A DNA stretch of 6,939 bases, from positions 1-6,939 of the forward strand of contig JABAYQ010000080.1 of NCBI GenBank assembly GCA_018608925.1, read 5' to 3'. A program made the translations under genes and the position numbers. The notes below the pieces were generated by a model. It was not told the DNA's origin. It did no database searches and was given only the letters and a program-made list of their open reading frames with translations. Shown piece by piece: positions 1 through 5,247 of the stretch (its first letter is position 1; each line of letters starts with the position of its first letter). Source of the DNA: Cryomorphaceae bacterium (GTDB lineage: Bacteria > Bacteroidota > Bacteroidia > Flavobacteriales > UBA7312).

Positions 1-111
1 GTTGTGAATAACATTGTCCTGTATCATAGAGCGTCGCTTTTTCATGCTTTTTCAATAAATTCTGTCAAAAAACATGGACGTCAAATCGAAAAATTTCAAC
101 CTTTAATTTGA
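1..111 (+). CDS. Possible C-terminal end of an unidentified gene entering from the left
   Basis: Frame 1 is open from the window edge for 36 codons and ends in TGA at 109-111. I do not recognise the product; the residues end in HGRQIEKFQPLI. The base composition by codon position favours this strand. G+C is high at first positions (about 17 of 36) and low at second and third positions (about 9 of 36 each), as expected for coding DNA in an AT-rich genome. If real, the gene converges on the DUF3109 gene and overlaps its end by 9 bp. The alternative is chance: an open frame of this length is not rare, and a minus-strand ATG at 45 opens a competing 15-codon frame that runs off the left edge. The sequence to the left of the window would settle it. 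Confidence 0.35.
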   Translation, partial: VVNNIVLYHRASLFHAFSINSVKKHGRQIEKFQPLI

Positions 112-699
112 AGAATTATTAAAAGGAGGTTCTAATTTTAATTCTACAGCAGCCTCACTTAGCGTATGGTACCAACTTTCACCATAAAGACGAATCAATG
201 GTTCTTTCAAGAATTTATAAACCGGAACTTGTAATTTTTGACCGCAACTACAAGCTGGCTCACAAATCTTAATCGACTCATAGTTAACCGCTTCAAAATC
301 ATCGTATTTCTGTATTCGTATAGGAAATAAATGACAAGAAATAGGTTTTTTAAACGCTACCTCTCCCTGATTGTATGCCTGTTCTATAGAACACTTTGCA
401 GTTCCGTTTTGGTCAAAACTAACAAAAGCACATTCCTTATTATTTACTAATGGTGTAGTAAGATCTCCATCTTTATCAATAACTGAAAATCCTTGGAGCT
501 CCACTTCTCTTATACCCTCTTCACGCATAAAAGGTTTTACCTTATCGTAAATTTGAGCTAAAATATCGGCTTCTTCATTTTCCAAAGGAGCTCCCGAATC
601 ACCTTCAACGCAACAAGCACCTTTGCAGGCGCTTAAATCGCACACAAACTGCTGCTCAAACACGTCAAGCGAAATAATTTTGTCATCTATCTGAACCAT
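103..699 (-). CDS. DUF3109 family cysteine-rich protein, function unknown
   Basis: A 198-residue protein that I recognise as the DUF3109 family, which is common in Bacteroidota and has no established biochemical role. It has ten cysteines. A cluster near the N-terminus reads C20-x4-C25-x3-C29-C30, followed by C90, C103, C122 (in SCHLFPIR, next to H123), C146, C150 and C152. The first cluster resembles the CxxxCxxCC pattern of YkgJ-type putative metal-binding proteins, so zinc or iron-sulfur binding is a reasonable inference but not shown. There is no signal peptide or membrane segment, so it is probably cytoplasmic. Its promoter box lies 4 nt before the ATG, back to back with that of glyS. 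The ATG at 699 is well supported by that promoter and by the absence of room upstream. The length looks complete. Confidence 0.88.
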   Translation of the reverse strand: MVQIDDKIISLDVFEQQFVCDLSACKGACCVEGDSGAPLENEEADILAQIYDKVKPFMREEGIREVELQGFSVIDKDGDLTTPLVNNKECAFVSFDQNGTAKCSIEQAYNQGEVAFKKPISCHLFPIRIQKYDDFEAVNYESIKICEPACSCGQKLQVPVYKFLKEPLIRLYGESWYHTLSEAAVELKLEPPFNNSSN

Positions 700-703
700 A
701 CTA

Positions 704-711
704 CAAAAGTA
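704..711 (-). promoter_or_regulatory. Promoter -7 box for the DUF3109 gene
   Basis: The minus strand reads TACTTTTG, an exact match to the Bacteroidota TAnnTTTG box. Only 4 nt separate it from the ATG at 699, so transcription should begin at or next to the start codon. I see no TTG at the usual -33 spacing, so the call rests on the -7 box and its position. Confidence 0.6.
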
Positions 712-746
712 ATGAAGATAGACTAATATAATGAGAGGATAATTTT

Positions 747-754
747 TATTTTTG
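747..754 (+). promoter_or_regulatory. Promoter -7 box for glyS
   Basis: TATTTTTG is an exact TAnnTTTG match, followed by 4 nt and then the glyS ATG at 759. The expected transcription start falls on or beside the start codon, which implies a leaderless or nearly leaderless mRNA. No good -33 TTG is visible about 19 nt upstream. Only 35 bp separate this box from the opposing DUF3109 box, so the two polymerase binding sites must overlap. Confidence 0.6.
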
Positions 755-758
755 TGCC

Positions 759-2288
759 ATGGCGAATTACGAAGATGTTTTCAAAAAAATAGTTGCCCAT
801 TGCAAAGAATATGGGTTTGTGTTTCAATCCTCAGAATTATATGACGGACTAGCTGCCGCTTATGATTATGGTCCTTATGGAGTGGAATTAAAAAATAATA
901 TTAGAAACTATTGGTGGAAATCAATGGTTAACATGAATGAAAATATAGTAGGGCTAGACTCTGCTATATTCATGCATCCCACTACCTGGAAAGCTTCCGG
1001 ACACGTGGACGCATTTAATGACCCTTTAATAGACAACAAAGATTCTAAAAAGAGATATCGTGCCGATGTTTTAATTGAAGACCATGTTGCTAAAATTGAA
1101 GGCAAAATTGACAAAGAAGTTGGAAAAGCACAAAAGAGATTTGGCGAAAGCTTCGACAAAGACCAATTTATAGCAACCAACCCAAGGGTTGTTGGCTATA
1201 ATGAAAAGTGTAGCGCTATAATGAGCCGTTTTAGCGCTGCAATGGATAAAGAGGATCTTCAAGACGTAAAAGCGCTTATAGAAGAGTTGGGCATCGTTTG
1301 TCCTGTTTCTGGAACTAAAAACTGGACAGAGGTAAGGCAATTTAACTTAATGTTTAAAACACAAATGGGAGCCACTGCAGAAGGGGCGTCCGATTTATAC
1401 TTAAGACCAGAAACGGCACAAGGAATATTTGTTAATTTCTTAAACGTTCAGAAAACAGCAAGAATGAAAATTCCTTTCGGAATTGCACAAACTGGAAAAG
1501 CGTTTAGAAATGAAATCGTTGCCCGTCAGTTTATCTTCCGCATGCGTGAATTTGAACAAATGGAAATGCAATTTTTTGTAAGGCCAGGAAAAGAAATGGA
1601 ATGGTACGATCATTGGAAAGAAAGCAGAATGAAATGGCATCAAAACTTAGGAATGGGCCAAGAGAATTATCGTTTCCACGACCACGATAATTTAGCCCAC
1701 TACGCAAACGCTGCTACCGATATAGAATTTAAATTTCCGTTCGGATTTAAAGAACTAGAAGGAATACACTCTAGAACTGATTTTGATCTTAAAAGCCATC
1801 AAGAGTTTTCGGGAAGAAAAATACAATATTTTGATCCTGAAATAAACGAAAACTACGTTCCTTATGTAGTAGAAACTTCAATTGGTCTCGACAGAATGTT
1901 CCTTACTATTTTAAGCCATTCTTTTAAGGAAGAAGAAGTAAATGGGGAAAGCAGAACCGTACTTTCTATACCAGCTATGTTAGCCCCTGTAAAAGCAGCT
2001 ATTTTGCCGCTTACTAAAAAAGACGGACTTCCAGAAAAAGCAAGAGAAATTTTAGATGCTCTTAAAGGCGAATACAATTGCCAATACGAAGAAAAAGATT
2101 CTATTGGTAAAAGATACAGAAGACAAGACGCTATTGGAACTCCTTTTTGCATAACGGTAGACCACCAAAGTTTGGAAGATAATACTGTAACAATTAGAGC
2201 CCGTGATACTATGGAACAAAAAAGAGTAGCTATTTCTGAAATTCAAAATTTGGTTTCAGAAAAAGTGGACTTAAAGAATTTTCTATAG
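759..2288 (+). CDS. glyS: Glycine--tRNA ligase (single-chain, class II)
   Basis: Charges tRNA-Gly with glycine using ATP, in the cytoplasm. This is the eukaryote/archaeal-like homodimeric form (also called glyQS), not the alpha2-beta2 enzyme of Escherichia coli. It has 509 residues, typical for this form in Bacteroidota. The N-terminal part holds SSELYDGLAAAYDYGPYG (about 24-41), which forms part of the glycine and ATP site, and ASGHVDAFNDP (about 79-89). Class II motif 2 starts near residue 249 (FRNEI...RMREFEQMEMQFF), and motif 3 is GLDRMF at 376-381. The anticodon-binding domain occupies roughly 406-500 (from AMLAPVKAAILPL). The frame is intact and no key motif is missing. The ATG at 759 lies 4 nt after a TAnnTTTG box, leaving no room for a ribosome binding site. 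It is divergent from the DUF3109 gene and convergent with pth. Confidence 0.97.
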   Translation: MANYEDVFKKIVAHCKEYGFVFQSSELYDGLAAAYDYGPYGVELKNNIRNYWWKSMVNMNENIVGLDSAIFMHPTTWKASGHVDAFNDPLIDNKDSKKRYRADVLIEDHVAKIEGKIDKEVGKAQKRFGESFDKDQFIATNPRVVGYNEKCSAIMSRFSAAMDKEDLQDVKALIEELGIVCPVSGTKNWTEVRQFNLMFKTQMGATAEGASDLYLRPETAQGIFVNFLNVQKTARMKIPFGIAQTGKAFRNEIVARQFIFRMREFEQMEMQFFVRPGKEMEWYDHWKESRMKWHQNLGMGQENYRFHDHDNLAHYANAATDIEFKFPFGFKELEGIHSRTDFDLKSHQEFSGRKIQYFDPEINENYVPYVVETSIGLDRMFLTILSHSFKEEEVNGESRTVLSIPAMLAPVKAAILPLTKKDGLPEKAREILDALKGEYNCQYEEKDSIGKRYRRQDAIGTPFCITVDHQSLEDNTVTIRARDTMEQKRVAISEIQNLVSEKVDLKNFL

Positions 2289-2315
2289 TTTATTATTTAT
2301 AAAATATCCTTGAAT

Positions 2316-2345
2316 AAAAAACAATGAATCTGCAGATCGTCATTG
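2316..2345 (-). terminator. Intrinsic terminator of the prs-rplY-pth unit
   Basis: On the minus strand, CAATGA pairs with TCATTG across an inner palindrome, ATCTGCAGAT, with a 2-nt CG bulge. The hairpin is followed directly by six T (plus-strand A run at 2316-2321). It starts 14 nt after the pth stop codon, a usual terminator position. The plus strand has no T-run after the hairpin, so it is not an obvious terminator for glyS. The stem is short and mostly A-T, so strength is uncertain. Confidence 0.6.
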
Positions 2346-2359
2346 AACTGACAATACCT

Positions 2360-2923
2360 CTATTTTCCATTAAAATTGCTCATGGTTTGAGCTAAGCCAA
2401 TCGCACCAAAAGAGAGACACATTTTTTTGGCTTGATCTAATCTTTCAATAAGTAAAGATTCTTGCTCCGAATCCCAATTACTTAAGACATAATCTGCTTG
2501 GCGACCTTTAGAGAAGTCACTACCAACCCCAAAGCGTAAACGAGCATAGTTATTATGGCCTAGGAGAGCATTAATGTCTTTTAAGCCGTTATGACCACCA
2601 TCGCTTCCTTTCCCCCTCATACGCAGACTCCCAAACGGCAAAGCAATATCGTCGGTAACTACTAACAAATTAGATACTGGTATCTTTAATTGTTGTAACC
2701 AATAATTTACTGCCTTTCCACTTAGGTTCATAAAAGTGGTAGGCTTAATAAGATGAAAGGACTTTCCTTTGTGTTTAATAGTTGCAATTTTTACATGACG
2801 GTCGTCAGTAAAAGAAGTATTGGACGACTCTAAAAGAGCGTCCAATACTTTAAATCCTATATTATGCCTAGTATTAGTATACTCGGCACCAGGGTTTCCT
2901 AATCCTACAATTAGAAATTTCAT
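2360..2923 (-). CDS. pth: Peptidyl-tRNA hydrolase
   Basis: Cleaves the ester bond of peptidyl-tRNAs that fall off the ribosome, recycling the tRNA and releasing the peptide; cytoplasmic, monomeric family. The 187-residue protein opens with the signature GLGNPGAEYTNTRHNIGF (7-24), which carries N10 and the catalytic H20. The other active-site residues are present at a constant offset of 2 from the E. coli enzyme: N66 in FMNLSGK, D91 in TDDIALPFG, and N112 in GGHNGLKDI. It is the last gene of the prs-rplY-pth unit and starts 6 nt after the rplY stop, so translational coupling is likely. The same gene order is known from other bacteria. A hairpin with a T-run follows 14 nt after its stop codon. 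Nothing is truncated or substituted. Confidence 0.97.
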   Translation of the reverse strand: MKFLIVGLGNPGAEYTNTRHNIGFKVLDALLESSNTSFTDDRHVKIATIKHKGKSFHLIKPTTFMNLSGKAVNYWLQQLKIPVSNLLVVTDDIALPFGSLRMRGKGSDGGHNGLKDINALLGHNNYARLRFGVGSDFSKGRQADYVLSNWDSEQESLLIERLDQAKKMCLSFGAIGLAQTMSNFNGK

Positions 2924-2929
2924 TTTAGA

Positions 2930-3556
2930 TTATTGAGCTGGAGCTGATTCAGGAGCTGCTTCCGCACCTTCTGCACCTTCAGCGCCTTCTTCATCTTCAT
3001 CTTCATCAAGAACTGCACCTCTAGCCATTTTAACACCTACAATAACTGCATTATCTTGCGCTAAGTATGTATACTTATCATCTCTAATATCTCCAACGAA
3101 AATAGTTTTACCAATTTTCAGATCATCAATATTTACTTCAATAGCATCTGGCAGGTTAGCCGGAAGAGCTCTTGTTTTGATCGTTCTTCTTCTAACAAGA
3201 AGGTTTCCTCCATTTTTAACTCCAATTGCAGAGCCGTTGAAGTTAATCGGAATGTTCATCGTTACTTCTTTGTCATCAAAGACTTGTAAGAAGTCTACAT
3301 GATCAATACGATCTGTTAATGGGTGAAACTGGATATCTTGTAATATCGCTTTGTAAATAGTCCCTTCAAAGTCTATTTCGACTATATATACACTTGGAGT
3401 ATTGACAAGCTTGTCTAGGTCATTCTCTTTGATAGAGAAGTACACTTGCTTTTCTCCCCCGTAAAGTACGCATGGAACTTTACCCTGATTTCTTAATGCT
3501 CTGTTAGCAATTTTGCTAATTTCTCTTGCTTCAGAACTTAATGCAAATGATTTCAT
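2930..3556 (-). CDS. rplY: Ribosomal protein L25 (bL25, TL5/Ctc type)
   Basis: A 5S rRNA-binding protein of the large ribosomal subunit. At 208 residues it is the long two-domain TL5/Ctc form rather than the short E. coli L25. The N-terminal 5S-binding domain spans about 1-90 (start MKSFALSSEAREISKIANRA, with ALRNQGKVPCVLYGG), and the C-terminal beta domain runs from about 95 to 182 (including RALPANLPDAIEVNIDDL). Residues 184-208 form an acidic, then alanine/glycine/glutamate-rich tail that is probably disordered. The tail is encoded by short DNA repeats. The gene lies between prs (26-nt gap upstream) and pth (6-nt gap downstream) and has no exact TAnnTTTG box of its own, so it is most likely co-transcribed with prs. 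The ATG at 3556 gives the expected family N-terminus. Confidence 0.96.
   Translation of the reverse strand: MKSFALSSEAREISKIANRALRNQGKVPCVLYGGEKQVYFSIKENDLDKLVNTPSVYIVEIDFEGTIYKAILQDIQFHPLTDRIDHVDFLQVFDDKEVTMNIPINFNGSAIGVKNGGNLLVRRRTIKTRALPANLPDAIEVNIDDLKIGKTIFVGDIRDDKYTYLAQDNAVIVGVKMARGAVLDEDEDEEGAEGAEGAEAAPESAPAQ
2964..3008 (-). repeat. Short tandem repeats encoding the L25 acidic tail
   Basis: Three imperfect 9-bp units (plus-strand gcaccttct, gcaccttca, gcgccttct at 2964-2990) are followed by three near-identical 6-bp units (tcatct, tcatct, tcatca at 2991-3008). On the coding strand they give Gly-Ala-Glu repeats and Asp-Glu repeats. Unit lengths are multiples of 3, so gain or loss of a unit would keep the frame. 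Confidence 0.75.
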
Positions 3557-3582
3557 TTTTGTTTAAAATAAATAATTAATAA

Positions 3583-4515
3583 TTAACTAATAAAATTCGA
3601 GCTTATCGATTGATTCTTATGCACTCGATTAATAGTGTCTGCGAATAATTCCGCGACACCGATTACTTTTACTTTATCACTTGCGTGATATTTATATAAT
3701 GTATCGGTAATTAAAAGTTCCGATAGTTTTGACTTGTCAATGCGCTCGTAAGCACTTCCTGATAATATGCCGTGAGTACAACATGCTCTAACAGATGCTG
3801 CACCGTTTTCTATCATTAAATCAGCAGCCTTAGTGAGCGTTCCTGCTGTATCTACCATATCGTCCACCAATATTACGTCTTTACCCACCACATTACCAAT
3901 AAGCATCATCTTACTTACTTCGTTGGCTTTGTCTCTTTGCTTATAACAAACTACTACATCCGTTTGTAAATACTTGGCATAGGTGTTTGCTCTTTTTGTT
4001 CCTCCCATATCCGGAGAAGCAATGCAAAGATTAGGTAAATTTAAATCCTTAATGTATGGTAAAAACAAAGTAGACGCGAATAAGTGATCAACTGGGACTT
4101 CGAAAAATCCTTGAATTTGGTCAGCGTGTAAATCCATCGTCATGATTCGATCAACACCAGCTGCGGTTAGTAGGTTTGCCACTAACTTTGCCCCTACCGG
4201 AACTCTTGGTTTACCTTTTTTATCCTGTCGAGCATATCCAAAATAAGGCATTACTGCAATAATCTTGCGAGCAGATGCTCTTTTAGCTGCATCAATCATT
4301 AATAAAAGTTCCATCAAATTGTCAGAAGGTGGAGGAGTAGATTGCACTATAAACACATCGCATCCACGAACAGTCTCATCAAAAGAAGGTTCAAATTCTC
4401 CATCACTAAAGTAAACAATAGAAGAATTCCCTAGGGGAGATCCATGTTCTTTAGCAATCGCTTGGGCTAGGGACTGGCTACCACTTGCAGCAAATATTTT
4501 AACGGTTGGTTCCAT
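3583..4515 (-). CDS. prs: Ribose-phosphate pyrophosphokinase (PRPP synthetase)
   Basis: Makes phosphoribosyl pyrophosphate from ribose 5-phosphate and ATP, the precursor for purine, pyrimidine, histidine, tryptophan and NAD synthesis; a soluble oligomer. I choose the ATG at 4515 (310 residues, MEPTVKIF...). An in-frame TTG at 4524 would add three residues but fits the promoter spacing less well. Visible motifs are FSDGEFEP (36-43), GYARQDKK (93-100), the metal-binding signature DLHADQIQGFF (128-138, with H130), SPDMGGTKRA (167-176) and the PRPP-binding loop DDMVDTAGT (218-226). The length matches class I enzymes (about 310-320). It is the first gene of a unit with rplY and pth; a TAnnTTTG box lies 20 nt upstream of the start. 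All expected catalytic motifs are intact. Confidence 0.97.
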   Translation of the reverse strand: MEPTVKIFAASGSQSLAQAIAKEHGSPLGNSSIVYFSDGEFEPSFDETVRGCDVFIVQSTPPPSDNLMELLLMIDAAKRASARKIIAVMPYFGYARQDKKGKPRVPVGAKLVANLLTAAGVDRIMTMDLHADQIQGFFEVPVDHLFASTLFLPYIKDLNLPNLCIASPDMGGTKRANTYAKYLQTDVVVCYKQRDKANEVSKMMLIGNVVGKDVILVDDMVDTAGTLTKAADLMIENGAASVRACCTHGILSGSAYERIDKSKLSELLITDTLYKYHASDKVKVIGVAELFADTINRVHKNQSISSNFIS

Positions 4516-4535
4516 CGAGTTCAATTATGGGTCGG

Positions 4536-4543
4536 CAAAGATA
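4536..4543 (-). promoter_or_regulatory. Promoter -7 box for the prs-rplY-pth unit
   Basis: The minus strand reads TATCTTTG, an exact TAnnTTTG match, 20 nt before the prs ATG at 4515. A start a few bases downstream of the box would leave a leader of roughly 12-16 nt. The nearest TTG upstream lies at a spacing of 14, shorter than the usual 19 or so, so the -33 element is doubtful. Confidence 0.6.
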
Positions 4544-4637
4544 GAAAAATTGCTCTACAATACTAAGATTTTAAATGCAACATACACATTTTCAGCTCTA
4601 ATCTGATTTTAATTGCACTAATCTTGCCGATTTTTAC

Positions 4638-4667
4638 TTGCCAATAAACAACAATAAGTTAATTTTG
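4638..4667 (+). promoter_or_regulatory. Promoter of tRNA-Leu
   Basis: TTG at 4638-4640, a 19-nt spacer and TAATTTTG at 4660-4667 form a full Bacteroidota-type promoter, the best match in the window. The -7 box ends 13 nt before the mature tRNA, leaving a short 5' leader for RNase P to remove. Confidence 0.72.
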
Positions 4668-4680
4668 CAACTTATTAATT

Positions 4681-4764
4681 GCCCGAGTGGCGGAATTGGT
4701 AGACGCGCTGGATTCAAAATCCAGTGATAGCAATATCGTGCCGGTTCGAGCCCGGCCTCGGGTA
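4681..4764 (+). tRNA. tRNA-Leu(CAA)
   Basis: An 84-nt class II tRNA that decodes UUG. The acceptor strands GCCCGAG (4681-4687) and CTCGGGT (4757-4763) pair, with a G-U wobble at 1-72. The anticodon stem CTGGA/TCCAG encloses the loop TTCAAAA (4713-4719), with anticodon CAA at 4715-4717. The long variable arm pairs GATA with TATC around GCAA, as expected for leucine. The T arm is GCCGG-TTCGAGC-CCGGC (4740-4756). The discriminator is A4764, the leucine identity base. The sequence then reads CA, so the CCA end is not encoded and must be added by a nucleotidyltransferase. The gene has its own promoter and terminator and is a single-gene unit. Confidence 0.97.
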
Positions 4765-4770
4765 CAAAAA

Positions 4771-4797
4771 CCCTCTCCTTATGAGAGGGTTTTTTTT
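4771..4797 (+). terminator. Strong intrinsic terminator after tRNA-Leu
   Basis: CCCTCTC (4771-4777) and GAGAGGG (4783-4789) form a perfect 7-bp stem with a CTTAT loop, followed by eight T (4790-4797). Five A at 4766-4770 can extend the stem against the T-run. It begins only 7 nt after the mature tRNA end. It should insulate the tRNA from the deaminase gene 22 nt further on, unless read-through occurs. Confidence 0.92.
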
Positions 4798-4798
4798 G

Positions 4799-4805
4799 TA
4801 ATTTG
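4799..4805 (+). promoter_or_regulatory. Weak candidate -7 box for the deaminase-protease pair
   Basis: TAATTTG is one base short of the TAnnTTTG consensus and sits directly after the T-run of the tRNA terminator, 13 nt before the deaminase ATG at 4819. I see no -33 TTG at normal spacing. It is the only plausible promoter for the two downstream genes between the terminator and the start codon. Confidence 0.3.
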
Positions 4806-4818
4806 CATTCCCTAATAT

Positions 4819-5247
4819 ATGAGCATAAAACAACACAAATACGACAAGGCATATTTAAAAATGGCCTTAGAATGGGCAAAGCTTTCCCATTGTACACGCA
4901 AACAAGTAGGCGCCTTAATTGTTAAAAACGGAATGATTATTTCTGATGGATACAATGGTTGTCCTTCTGGTTTTGAAAACAATTGCGAAGACGAAAACGG
5001 AGAGACAAAATGGTACGTTCTTCATGCTGAAGCAAACGCCATTCTTAAAGTGGCAAAGTCAACCCAAAACTGTAAAGGCGCTACTTTATACCTAAGTATG
5101 TCTCCTTGTAAAGAGTGTAGTAAATTGATTTTACAAGCAGGTATTTCAAGAGTCGTTTATCTAAACGAATACAAAGACAAATCGGGGATCGATTTTTTGA
5201 AAAAAGCAACTATTGAAGTAATGCACTTTAAGCAAGAAAATGAATAA
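4819..5247 (+). CDS. Deoxycytidylate (dCMP) deaminase, zinc-dependent
   Basis: Converts dCMP to dUMP, the substrate of thymidylate synthase, in pyrimidine deoxynucleotide supply; cytosolic. The 142-residue protein has the complete cytidine/deoxycytidylate deaminase zinc site: H69 and E71 in LHAEANAI, and C97 and C100 in SPCKECSK. E71 is the expected proton shuttle. GYNGCPSG (44-51) after VGALIV (30-35) is the segment that distinguishes dCMP deaminases (ComEB type) from cytidine or guanine deaminases. The start at 4819 is the first ATG after the tRNA terminator and gives the expected N-terminus (YDKAYLKMALEWAKLS). Its end overlaps the protease start by 8 nt, which suggests coupled translation. 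Related bacterial forms are often regulated by dCTP and dTTP, but I cannot read that from this sequence. Confidence 0.92.
   Translation: MSIKQHKYDKAYLKMALEWAKLSHCTRKQVGALIVKNGMIISDGYNGCPSGFENNCEDENGETKWYVLHAEANAILKVAKSTQNCKGATLYLSMSPCKECSKLILQAGISRVVYLNEYKDKSGIDFLKKATIEVMHFKQENE

Noticed and set aside
1..45. Minus-strand ATG at 45 opening 15 codons to the left edge (MKKRRSMIQDNVIHN)
   Set aside because: Too short to judge. G+C is concentrated at its third codon positions, unlike the other genes here, which favours the opposite strand reading.
908..2246. Several minus-strand open frames inside glyS
   Set aside because: They lie wholly within a well-supported gene, have no recognisable domains and no promoter box; they are shadows of its codon use.
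2285..2306. A-T only inverted repeat (TTTAT/ATAAA) after the glyS stop as a glyS terminator
   Set aside because: A 5-bp A-T stem is too weak and such matches are expected by chance in this composition.
2316..2345. The same hairpin as a bidirectional terminator serving glyS too
   Set aside because: On the plus strand the hairpin is preceded by A residues but is not followed by a T-run.
4634..4897. Minus-strand open frame across the tRNA-Leu gene, containing GLEPARYCYHWILNPARLP
   Set aside because: This is the well-known spurious protein made by translating the reverse strand of a tRNA. It covers the tRNA, its terminator and the start of the deaminase gene.
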